Translations under genes and position numbers: made by a program
NCBI GenBank assembly: GCA_028293285.1
Contig: JAQGPC010000279.1
Coordinates: forward strand, 23,200 to 87,199
Direction: 5' to 3'
Origin: Pedosphaera sp.
GTDB taxonomy: Bacteria; Verrucomicrobiota; Verrucomicrobiia; Limisphaerales; Pedosphaeraceae
Length of the DNA stretch: 64,000 nt
Notes under the pieces: model-generated
Seen by the model: the letters and a program-made list of their open reading frames with translations, nothing else
Database searches by the model: none
Told to the model about the DNA's origin: nothing
Part shown: positions 34,551 through 41,899 of the stretch, one piece after another
Layout of the letters: each line of letters starts with the position of its first letter
Numbering within the stretch: the first letter of the stretch is position 1

Positions 34551-35123
34551 ATGAAAATGCGCTGTGGCTGGGCAACCAACGAACTTTCGATCCGCTACCA
34601 TGATGAGGAATGGGGCGTGCCGCTGCATGATGATCGCATGCTGTTCGAATTCGTCATTCTGGAAGGAGCGCAAGCCGGGTTGAGTTGGAATACCGTCCTC
34701 CAAAAGCGTGAGCGTTATCGGGAAGTGTTTAATCATTTCGATGCGAAGCTGATTGCGAAATACGGGGATAAAAAGGTAAGCCAACTCCTGGCTGATCCGG
34801 GGATTATTCGCAATCGGCTCAAAGTCACTTCAGCCATTCAAAACGCCAAGGCGTTCCTTGCGGTGCAGAAAGAATTCGGTAGCTTCGATGCCTATATCTG
34901 GCAATTCGTGGGTGGCAAGCCACTGGTCAATGCCCGGCGTTCCTTGAAGGAAATCCCGGCACGCACCGCTGAATCCGACGCCATGAGCAAGGATTTGTTG
35001 AAGCGCGGATTTAAATTTGTCGGTTCCACCATTTGCTACGCACTGATGCAGGCAACGGGAATGGTGAATGACCATACGATTGATTGTTTTCGATATCAGG
35101 AAATCAAAAAGAATTCCAAATAA
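34551..35123 (+). CDS. tag: DNA-3-methyladenine glycosylase I
   Basis: Tag removes 3-methyladenine from alkylated DNA and starts base excision repair. The protein has the expected length (190 residues) and a near-canonical N-terminus, RCGWATNELSIRYHDEEWGVPLHDD, with the Cys and His of the zinc snap. The second pair of zinc ligands is in DHTIDCFRY. LEGAQAGLSWNTVLQKRERYREVF is the conserved helix region. It is followed by an O-methyltransferase gene 12 bases later. Ogt and DNA polymerase IV, encoded elsewhere in the window, serve the same alkylation and lesion defence. Confidence 0.96.
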   Translation: MKMRCGWATNELSIRYHDEEWGVPLHDDRMLFEFVILEGAQAGLSWNTVLQKRERYREVFNHFDAKLIAKYGDKKVSQLLADPGIIRNRLKVTSAIQNAKAFLAVQKEFGSFDAYIWQFVGGKPLVNARRSLKEIPARTAESDAMSKDLLKRGFKFVGSTICYALMQATGMVNDHTIDCFRYQEIKKNSK

Positions 35124-35135
35124 GGATAATTTTTT

Positions 35136-35858
35136 ATGCCACGTAAATCTCCGAAGCCCTACAAACCGCAGTTCAATCATAAGAGCAATGACGGTTTGAA
35201 ATACGTGCCGTTGAATGAGCGGCTGTGTCGTTATGTGAATGAGTGTCGCAGTCATAAAGGCGACCATGTGCTGGAAGCGCTACGAAAAGAAACCGAGAAG
35301 AAATTTCCAGATGTCGTCCAGATGCAGATAGGACGGGATCAGGGAACATTCATGACGGCGCTGGTGGGGTCGCTGGGGACACGGCGAGCCATCGAGATCG
35401 GCACGTTTACCGGTTACAGTTCCATTTGCATCGCACGCGGATTGACGAATCACGGCAGGCTGATATGCCTTGATGTGAGCGAGGAATGGACGAACGTGGC
35501 GCGGAAATATTGGTCGCTGGCAGGGGTGGACGGAAAAATAGATTTATATCTTGGGCCTGCCGCCGATGCGTTCAAACAATTACATTCCAGCCTGATGTTT
35601 GAATTTGCCTTCATCGATGCCGACAAGCCGGGCTACGATACGTATTACGAGCTGGTGCTGCCCCACATGCGGAAGAATGGTGTGATCCTATTTGATAATA
35701 TGTTGTGGGGCGGAAAATTGGGCCAAAAAAAATCTCCCAAGCATCCCAATGGAAGCGCCATCGACAAATTGAACCGCAAGCTGGCACGCGATCCGAGAGT
35801 AGAATCGGTGTTACTATCCATTGGTGACGGAGTAAATATGTGTCGCGTGCTTGGTTGA
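35136..35858 (+). CDS. SAM-dependent O-methyltransferase (caffeoyl-CoA type family)
   Basis: This 240-residue class I methyltransferase transfers a methyl group from SAM to a hydroxyl on a small molecule. It shows AIEIGTFTGYSSICIARGL as motif I, then ICLDVSEEWTNVARKYWSLAG, and metal-binding acidic residues in FAFIDADKPGYDTYYE and FDNMLWGGK. This pattern is typical of the cation-dependent family 3 (COMT-like). A basic N-terminal tail (MPRKSPKPYKPQF) is extra. The acceptor is unknown. It probably shares a transcript with tag, although the functions seem unrelated. Confidence 0.9.
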   Translation: MPRKSPKPYKPQFNHKSNDGLKYVPLNERLCRYVNECRSHKGDHVLEALRKETEKKFPDVVQMQIGRDQGTFMTALVGSLGTRRAIEIGTFTGYSSICIARGLTNHGRLICLDVSEEWTNVARKYWSLAGVDGKIDLYLGPAADAFKQLHSSLMFEFAFIDADKPGYDTYYELVLPHMRKNGVILFDNMLWGGKLGQKKSPKHPNGSAIDKLNRKLARDPRVESVLLSIGDGVNMCRVLG

Positions 35859-35880
35859 GTAACTTGAGCAGGTAGTAAAG

Positions 35881-35907
35881 AAAAAGGGGACCTTTGCAGG
35901 TCCCCTT
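35881..35907. terminator. Bidirectional rho-independent terminator
   Basis: The 7-bp stem GGGGACC/GGTCCCC encloses tttgca. An A tract precedes it, so the minus strand has a T tract after the hairpin and serves the CHRD gene. On the plus strand the tail is ttccttc, weaker, for the methyltransferase gene. Confidence 0.8.
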
Positions 35908-35943
35908 CCTTCGTTTAGGTTTCCGAGGACTGAGATTGATTGA

Positions 35944-37209
35944 TCACTTCTTATTCTGCGAGTGAGGGACGGTTACAGTCAATATTTTTGGAGCGGAAAT
36001 ATTTCCCGAACAGTCGGTGGCCTGCACTGTAATGGTGTAAACGCGACCGGAACCTTTGCCGGAACGTTCGGCACGTAGTTGGACGCAATGGTCACTAGTG
36101 ATCACCCAATCAGGTGCAGTATGGCCATTGCTATTACTTTGACTCTTGCCATCTTCCTGACCATTTTTGCCATTATTGCCGCCTTTGCCAGTACCTTTAT
36201 CGTTACCTTTTTCCTTATTCTTGTCTTTTCCATTATCTTTGTCCTTGTCCTTATCATCACAGCCACTGCCGATAGGTTCATTGCTGGTAACTGAAATGAT
36301 TTTCCAAGCTGCGCTCTTGCAGCTATCCACGGCGCAGACTTTGATTTCAACGGGGATCAATTTGTGATTAGGTGGCCAGATACATTTCGGCGTGACCCAG
36401 CAACCGGTGATCGTGGGGGGAGTGGTGTCTTGAAGGATAATGGTGCTGGAACAGGAAACCGTATTGCTACTGGTATCGCATACCTTGATGGAAACCAGGT
36501 TGGTGCCGAGCTTGAGGCAAGCGGGCAATACGACATCGGTGCCCTTGGCGCTGCACTTTGCGGAGACATTGTTGGTCTGGACACGCGTTCCGTTCACGCA
36601 CCAAATAACCTTCAAAGCCTCACCCTGAGCATCTGAAACGTGGGCAGTGAGATTGATCGGCTTGCCGGTGCATTCCAGCGTGGCATCGCCCGGGCAGGTG
36701 AGGATGGGTGGAGTATTACCGCCATTAGAGGTGACGGGAATGAGTTGGCCACGAAGTTCGCCATCGGGATTGGCATCGGTATGGATATTAACATAATCCA
36801 AGCCAGCGAGGAGGTTGGAAGATTGTTCGGCGTTCATGCCCACGGAGCCGATAATAGTTCCACCCTTGGCTGGGTCGGAGGCAGGCGTCAGGAAAGGGGT
36901 GATATTAAACTGTTCCCCGGCATTTTCGTTGAAGCTGGCCGGGCTTTGGATGTTCGCATAAGTGGCTGGCCCGGTAAGGTCTGAAAAACCCTGATCAGAG
37001 CCATAACCAATATTGAAGGAAAGGATTGCCGAAGCGGTATCAAAGCTGATGCCGCTGGAAATTTTATCTCCAGAACCGGAACTATTAGTGACGGCTGGAA
37101 CTTCGTTCGTCGGACTCAGGCCTCCGGGAGAAAGATTGAATTGGATGATATCGGCTTGCGCTGCCGATAGACTGCCAAGCAGTGCCAGCAAGGATAAGGT
37201 TCTTTTCAT
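35944..37209 (-). CDS. Exported CHRD-domain protein with Lys/Asp/Gly-rich segment
   Basis: This protein of about 421 residues has a signal peptide (MKRTLSLLALLGSLSAAQA). A CHRD domain follows, with FNLSPGGLSPTNEVPAV, ATYANIQSP and YVNIHTDANPDGELRGQL. An Ig-like region comes next (PILTCPGDATLECTGKPINLTAHVSDAQG), then Cys-rich beta sequence. A low-complexity stretch of about 45 residues rich in Lys, Asp, Gly and Asn (DDKDKDKDNGKDKNKEKG) interrupts a closing Ig-like domain. CHRD function in bacteria is unclear; surface or matrix roles are suspected. The start at 37209 is chosen for the signal peptide. The gene is transcribed alone and ends at a terminator. Confidence 0.83.
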   Translation of the reverse strand: MKRTLSLLALLGSLSAAQADIIQFNLSPGGLSPTNEVPAVTNSSGSGDKISSGISFDTASAILSFNIGYGSDQGFSDLTGPATYANIQSPASFNENAGEQFNITPFLTPASDPAKGGTIIGSVGMNAEQSSNLLAGLDYVNIHTDANPDGELRGQLIPVTSNGGNTPPILTCPGDATLECTGKPINLTAHVSDAQGEALKVIWCVNGTRVQTNNVSAKCSAKGTDVVLPACLKLGTNLVSIKVCDTSSNTVSCSSTIILQDTTPPTITGCWVTPKCIWPPNHKLIPVEIKVCAVDSCKSAAWKIISVTSNEPIGSGCDDKDKDKDNGKDKNKEKGNDKGTGKGGNNGKNGQEDGKSQSNSNGHTAPDWVITSDHCVQLRAERSGKGSGRVYTITVQATDCSGNISAPKILTVTVPHSQNKK

Positions 37210-37507
37210 GATTAATGTGATTTGGTTGTTAAGAGTGGAGAGGTTTCTACTCAAATAGGACCCCAGAGCCTATGGAGTGAATACCCCACCTTCCGGTCGG
37301 GTTAATATAAACTCGGTGTGAAAGTACGGAGATTGGGAAACCGTTTGCTGCCTGTCATTGAATCAAAACCTTCAATCCCACGCATACGATACGGCTCTAT
37401 TTACTGGCCGTCAGACTGGAATGGGAGATTGAGAAGCTTTTCCAATCCTTTTACCTTAATTCCAAATATTTTGAACCTTTCCCAACCACGTGGGGATTAA
37501 CACACAG

Positions 37508-38125
37508 ATGGTCGTTACGGACGATAATATTGATCCATCGGCTGTACTGGCCTTGCTCGCTCGCGCACGTGCGGGAGACGCGCCGGCATTTTGCCATTTG
37601 ATTGAGCCTCTCCAAGCCGGGCTTCTGCGTCAGGCCATCGCGCTGGCTGGCGACATGAGTGTTGCCGAAGATTTGGTTTCAGAAACATTGGTGGAGGCCT
37701 GGAAAAGTCTGTCGCGCTACAATGAAACCTGCCGTCTCTCGACCTGGCTGTGTGCCATCTTACTCCATCGCTACCAAAAGAATTTTCGACGGGCCCGCTC
37801 CCGGCCAATTTCTTTGGCGCGATTGCCGCTGTTTGAGGCCCAAGAACTACAGAGCCAACAGGAGAACGTTTCATCACCAGATCCTTCGCCCGCAGAAGCT
37901 GCAACCCAAAGTGAACTGAGTGTTCAGTTGAGGCAATGCATAGAAATGCTGCCGGCGAGACACCGCGAGATTATTTTATTGCGGTTCTTTGAAGATGCTT
38001 CCCTACCGGACATGGCGGCAGTGTTGGGGTGTTCCGTGGGAACAGTAAAGTCTCGCCTGCATCATGCATTGGAAAAATTACGCAAAATGAAAATGAACCT
38101 TCCTGATATGAAAGGGGATAAATAA
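37508..38125 (+). CDS. ECF-type RNA polymerase sigma factor
   Basis: This sigma-70 family factor has region 2 with DMSVAEDLVSETLVEAWKSLSRYNETCRLSTWLCAILLHRY and region 4 with LPARHREIILLRFFEDASLPDMAAVLGCSVGTVKSRLHHALEKLR. It directs RNA polymerase to a specific promoter set. The next gene encodes a zinc-finger anti-sigma factor two bases away, the standard arrangement for release-on-signal control. The third gene encodes a large membrane protein that may be the main target or the sensor. The track start is a GTG at 37490; I prefer the ATG at 37508 (MVVTDDN), but the first residues are not conserved enough to decide. Confidence 0.92.
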   Translation: MVVTDDNIDPSAVLALLARARAGDAPAFCHLIEPLQAGLLRQAIALAGDMSVAEDLVSETLVEAWKSLSRYNETCRLSTWLCAILLHRYQKNFRRARSRPISLARLPLFEAQELQSQQENVSSPDPSPAEAATQSELSVQLRQCIEMLPARHREIILLRFFEDASLPDMAAVLGCSVGTVKSRLHHALEKLRKMKMNLPDMKGDK

Positions 38126-38127
38126 GT

Positions 38128-38694
38128 ATGAGCCGGTTTTTTAATCGATGTGAACCTTATCAGCAGAGCATTTGTATGCTGATGAGTGGCACGCTTCCTC
38201 AGCAGGAAGAGGCTGAGATCGAAAACCATTTGGCTGTGTGCGCTGAATGCCGGAAGTATTACGACGAAATGAGAATGGTCGTCGCACCGCTCACCAACTG
38301 GGAAAAAGAATTTTCGCATATTGAACCCACCGAAGCGGCCCGGAATCGCTGGGCAAAAGCCATCCAGGTATCAGGGAAGCCAGCCCTTTTGGATAAACAT
38401 GGAAATGCTTTTTACGAATGGTGGCGTGAATTAATCCTGCCCTATCGCCATGTCTGGGGTGGGATGGCTGCGGTGTGGCTCGTCATGTTGGGGGCAAATT
38501 TTGGTTTGGCTGGCGGCACAAAGACCGAAATGGTGGCGCATGCAGCGCCCACGGCGGCGATGATGGAGGCCATGAAAGAACAAAGGCGATTACTGGTGGA
38601 ATTGATTCCGCCCGCTAATATTGAGCCGATGGAGCGGCCACGTCGCGGCGTTCAGCCGAGGAGTGAACAGCAGGCAGATTGGAGAACCTGTTAA
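38128..38694 (+). CDS. Zinc-finger anti-sigma factor
   Basis: This 188-residue protein has an N-terminal zf-HC2/ZAS domain with the HxxxCxxC motif (NHLAVCAECRKYY) that binds the sigma factor. One membrane helix follows near residues 110-130 (YRHVWGGMAAVWLVMLGANFGLAG), then a periplasmic tail. It would hold the upstream sigma factor at the membrane until a signal is received. The start is the ATG at 38128, with aggggat upstream as a ribosome-binding site. The stop (38694) is followed after 17 bases by the 710-residue membrane protein gene, so all three are probably one operon. Confidence 0.88.
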   Translation: MSRFFNRCEPYQQSICMLMSGTLPQQEEAEIENHLAVCAECRKYYDEMRMVVAPLTNWEKEFSHIEPTEAARNRWAKAIQVSGKPALLDKHGNAFYEWWRELILPYRHVWGGMAAVWLVMLGANFGLAGGTKTEMVAHAAPTAAMMEAMKEQRRLLVELIPPANIEPMERPRRGVQPRSEQQADWRTC

Positions 38695-38711
38695 CTGGCA
38701 GTCATGGATTT

Positions 38712-40844
38712 ATGAACTTTAATATTCCCAAAACTCGCAAGTCACCGTTGGTGGTTCGTCTGATTCAATGGGCATGCTTGATGGTGGTGGCTTTGGTTGT
38801 GTTTATGGCAGGCGTGGTATTGATTGGACGATTCCAAAGCACGGCTTTTGATTCGCGAGGATCAATGATGATTTATTGTCTGGTGGACCTGATTGTCGTG
38901 GCAGTCGTGATGTTTTTCATCACCAGAATCTGGCGACTGCTCTTTTCACGATTCGGCATTTCCACTTTGCTCGAAGGCTTTTATCACCGGCTTTCCAGTC
39001 GATGCACGTTGCGGCGCGGATTGCTGGGAATGGCCGGCTTGATGACGCTACTGGCACTTTTTTACACGGAGGAAAATTGGCGCGGCAAACGGGCCTGGGA
39101 GCGGTGCAAGCAGGAACTGGAAGCGAAGGGCGAAGTGCTCGACTGGTCGGCTTACATTCCGCCACCGGTGCCGGACGATCAAAATTTTTTCAAAGCGCCA
39201 AAAATGACAGAATGGTTTGTGGGGAGGGGAGGGCATGTATTCACAAAACCGGCGGACCTTAATTCGCTGGCCGACTTTGTCCTGGAACACACCACGAACA
39301 ACGCGGTTGAGTTGACGGTGGTATCGCCGCAGGCGCCCGTCGCGGCGGAAGAGGCCGACCTGGTGTTGCAATACAAGAACTCAGTCGTCACTCTGGCAGA
39401 GTCGGGGACCGATGTCGCGCGCATCACAGTGAAGGGCAAGAATGAGGCCGCTGTGTATGTCGATCCAGCCGTCCGCGCGCGGATAAACAAGTTGGCCCAC
39501 GATTTTATTGAACCTGATACGAACACCATCGCAGGCACGAGCCTGCTGGGATTTCAAGATTTTACGCTGCTGGCCAAGCCATTAAATCCAATCAAACCAG
39601 TGCGCGTTATTGTGCGGGCGGAGACAATGCCCGCCACCAATGAGATTGCCGGATTTTTTGTGAATTATCCTGCTCCTAGCGGTATGAGGATACAATCTAC
39701 CAGCAGTAATTCATTCCACGTATGGATCAATCCCAAGTCTTACACAGTCGCCGCCGATTATCTGGCTTGGAGCGAACAATTTGAGCCTGACTTTGAGTTG
39801 ATGCGAGCGGCGTTGAAACGTCCTTACGCACGCATGGAGGGTGATTATGGATTGCCGTTCGCGATGCCGATACCGAATTTCGTGGGTATCCGACTCGTGG
39901 CGCAAATGCTCGGACAGCGGGCGCAGTGCCATTTGTTGCTCAAGCAACCGGAACAGGCTTTGCACGAATTGACGCTAATTCACGAATTATGCCATTTATT
40001 GGAAGCACGGCCAACGGGGAAACCCATGACTTTGGTGGCGGCGATGATTAATGTGGCGGTCAGGGGGCTTTACGTAGGTGTCGTCTCGGATGGATTGCAA
40101 TTGCAAGCCTGGCGCGAGCCGGAACTCGCCGCGATTCAAAACCAGCTCGGGGAAGTCAACCTGCCTCCGAATGTGTTGGCGGCATTTAAGTCGAGTCGGG
40201 CGGCTCATTGCCGCACATTTGAAATCAGCACGCCTACGGAGCTTGCAAAATTGTTTGGCGAGCGCGAAACCACGAATTTATGGCGGAAGCTGAAAAATCC
40301 GGTTTTTCTGTTTTGCACTTTTGCGCCGCGCGGCTGGATTTATCAAAACATGGCCAGTCAGGCCTTGCAGGACCAGAAGTTGGTTGAAGGTTTAGACCTT
40401 ACAAACCGGGTCGTCATCCCGCATGAGCTGAGTAGGCAGAACCAGAGAGTCGAAGTCATGTACAGTCATTTCTCGCCTTACACTTTTTTGGCACGCACAG
40501 CGCAATTTAATACCATCCGGGCAACGCAAACGCTTGCGCAAAACCAAACGATGGCAAACGAGGCACTCGTGGTTTGCGCGCTGGAGCGGTATCATATGGA
40601 GCACGGACAATATCCCAAAGCGCTTGAGGCACTCGTGCCACAATTTGTGGAAAAACTTCCGCAAGACATCATTGGCGGTCAATCGTTGAAATATCGCTGC
40701 ACCGACGATGGAAAGTTTTTGCTCTACTCCATTGGCTGGAACGAAAAGGATGACGGAGGCAGCACCAATTTGAGTAAAGACGATCCTGCTGATAGAAACC
40801 TTGCCGACTGGGTTTGGTCGTATCGGGCAAAGTTCGTGAGGTAA
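38712..40844 (+). CDS. Large membrane protein with C-terminal GspG-like tail
   Basis: This protein of about 710 residues has two or three N-terminal helices (LIQWACLMVVALVVFMAGVVLIG, YCLVDLIVVAVVMFFI, LLGMAGLMTLLALFYT). A long periplasmic part with ERCKQELEAKGEVLDW and IPPPVPDDQNFF follows. The C-terminus (LERYHMEHGQYPKALEALVPQFV...GQSLKYRCTDDGKFLLYSIGWNEKDDGG) recalls the calcium-binding tail of pseudopilins such as GspG. I believe such proteins are frequent beside ECF sigma operons in Verrucomicrobia (recalled). The track begins earlier, at 38679; I chose the ATG at 38712, just before the first helix. The function is unknown. Confidence 0.75.
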   Translation: MNFNIPKTRKSPLVVRLIQWACLMVVALVVFMAGVVLIGRFQSTAFDSRGSMMIYCLVDLIVVAVVMFFITRIWRLLFSRFGISTLLEGFYHRLSSRCTLRRGLLGMAGLMTLLALFYTEENWRGKRAWERCKQELEAKGEVLDWSAYIPPPVPDDQNFFKAPKMTEWFVGRGGHVFTKPADLNSLADFVLEHTTNNAVELTVVSPQAPVAAEEADLVLQYKNSVVTLAESGTDVARITVKGKNEAAVYVDPAVRARINKLAHDFIEPDTNTIAGTSLLGFQDFTLLAKPLNPIKPVRVIVRAETMPATNEIAGFFVNYPAPSGMRIQSTSSNSFHVWINPKSYTVAADYLAWSEQFEPDFELMRAALKRPYARMEGDYGLPFAMPIPNFVGIRLVAQMLGQRAQCHLLLKQPEQALHELTLIHELCHLLEARPTGKPMTLVAAMINVAVRGLYVGVVSDGLQLQAWREPELAAIQNQLGEVNLPPNVLAAFKSSRAAHCRTFEISTPTELAKLFGERETTNLWRKLKNPVFLFCTFAPRGWIYQNMASQALQDQKLVEGLDLTNRVVIPHELSRQNQRVEVMYSHFSPYTFLARTAQFNTIRATQTLAQNQTMANEALVVCALERYHMEHGQYPKALEALVPQFVEKLPQDIIGGQSLKYRCTDDGKFLLYSIGWNEKDDGGSTNLSKDDPADRNLADWVWSYRAKFVR

Positions 40845-40871
40845 AGCCTTGGCAGCATTCAGAGGCTCTGG

Positions 40872-41189
40872 TCATTTGAGTGCCTGCACATTTGCCGGGC
40901 TTGTGCCTTCACCCTTGCTCCTTAAAATAACGATGGTTGCGCCCCAACCGCTGAATTGTGGGTGATCCAGCGTGTAGGAAATGACTTCGGGATGTTTGCT
41001 TAAAATGGAATGGACGGTGCGGCGGAGGTTCCCGATGCCTTTGCCGTGGATGATGCGGACTTGAAGGATGCCTTGTTCCTGACAGGCGGCGAGGTAATCC
41101 AATATCAAGTCTTTCACTTCTTGCGGTCGGAATGTGTGCAGATCCAGAACTCCATCAATGGGCAGTTCAATTGGTTCATTCTCGTCCAT
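40872..41189 (-). CDS. Smr-domain protein
   Basis: This 105-residue protein is essentially a single Smr domain. It has DLHTFRPQEVKDLILDYLAACQEQGILQVRIIHGKGIGNLRRTV, with the conserved LDLHG-like start reading LDLHTF and the HGKG loop. Smr domains can nick or bind DNA or RNA, as in the C-terminus of MutS2 and in ribosome rescue factors. The stand-alone form's target is unknown. It faces the large membrane protein gene tail to tail. Confidence 0.88.
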   Translation of the reverse strand: MDENEPIELPIDGVLDLHTFRPQEVKDLILDYLAACQEQGILQVRIIHGKGIGNLRRTVHSILSKHPEVISYTLDHPQFSGWGATIVILRSKGEGTSPANVQALK

Positions 41190-41348
41190 GCAACTATTAT
41201 GGCGCTTGGGAAGTTAGGAGACAAGTTTAGGCAAGGGCGGGTGTAAAATTTTGGTTGTTTAACATTGCTGCAGCCGGGACGGCTGCTCTCCGGATGTGCT
41301 ATATATTTCAGCCTTTAAAGCTGGTGCGCAAATTGCCAAAGTGCAGGC

Positions 41349-41801
41349 ATGAATATCCGGCAGGCAACTCCAAAAGATGCGGCAATCATTGCCGACTTTA
41401 ATATTCGACTGGCGCAGGAGACTGAGGATTTACTCCTTGAGCCAAATACTGTGCGGCAGGGAGTGGAGGCATTGTTGAAAGATCCGGCGAAAGGGTTTTA
41501 TTTTGTAGTGGAGACTTCCGAAGCCGGAGTGGTGGGACAGATATTGATTACCTACGAGTGGAGTGATTGGCGAAATGGCAATATTTGGTGGATTCAAAGC
41601 GTTTATGTCCGGGAAGAATTTCACGGGAAAGGAGTGTTCAAGCTGTTGTTTGAGCATGTGGAGAAGTTGGCGAAGGAGTCAGGAGAGGTTTGTTCGCTTC
41701 GGCTTTATGTGGAGAGGGAAAATGGTCGGGCGCATCGCGCATATCAGAAACTTGGCATGGAGGAGACGCATTATCGGGTGTTTGAGAAGGGGTTGCGGTG
41801 A
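41349..41801 (+). CDS. GNAT-family N-acetyltransferase
   Basis: This 150-residue protein transfers an acetyl group from acetyl-CoA to an unknown amine. It has the N-terminal MNIRQATPKDAAIIADFNIRLAQET and the acetyl-CoA-binding motif A region IQSVYVREEFHGKGVFKLLFEHVEKLAKE. The C-terminal RAYQKLGMEETHYRVFEKGL is also typical. No particular subfamily is clear. It stands between the Smr gene (opposite strand) and the palindromic repeat before cstA. Confidence 0.9.
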   Translation: MNIRQATPKDAAIIADFNIRLAQETEDLLLEPNTVRQGVEALLKDPAKGFYFVVETSEAGVVGQILITYEWSDWRNGNIWWIQSVYVREEFHGKGVFKLLFEHVEKLAKESGEVCSLRLYVERENGRAHRAYQKLGMEETHYRVFEKGLR

Positions 41802-41811
41802 CGTCGAAATG

Positions 41812-41830
41812 CGGCGGTCACAGACCGCCG
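41812..41830. repeat. Palindromic REP-like element, copy 2
   Basis: CGGCGGTC-ACA-GACCGCCG is a perfect 8-bp stem, followed by ctacga. It closely matches the element at 34476. It sits between the GNAT gene and cstA and might affect readthrough or mRNA stability. Confidence 0.65.
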
Positions 41831-41899
41831 CTACGAGGGTGGAATTGGCTGGGCTTGCAAACCGTCTTGCGGTAAAAAAGTAACGTCCACAGTTTTAAC

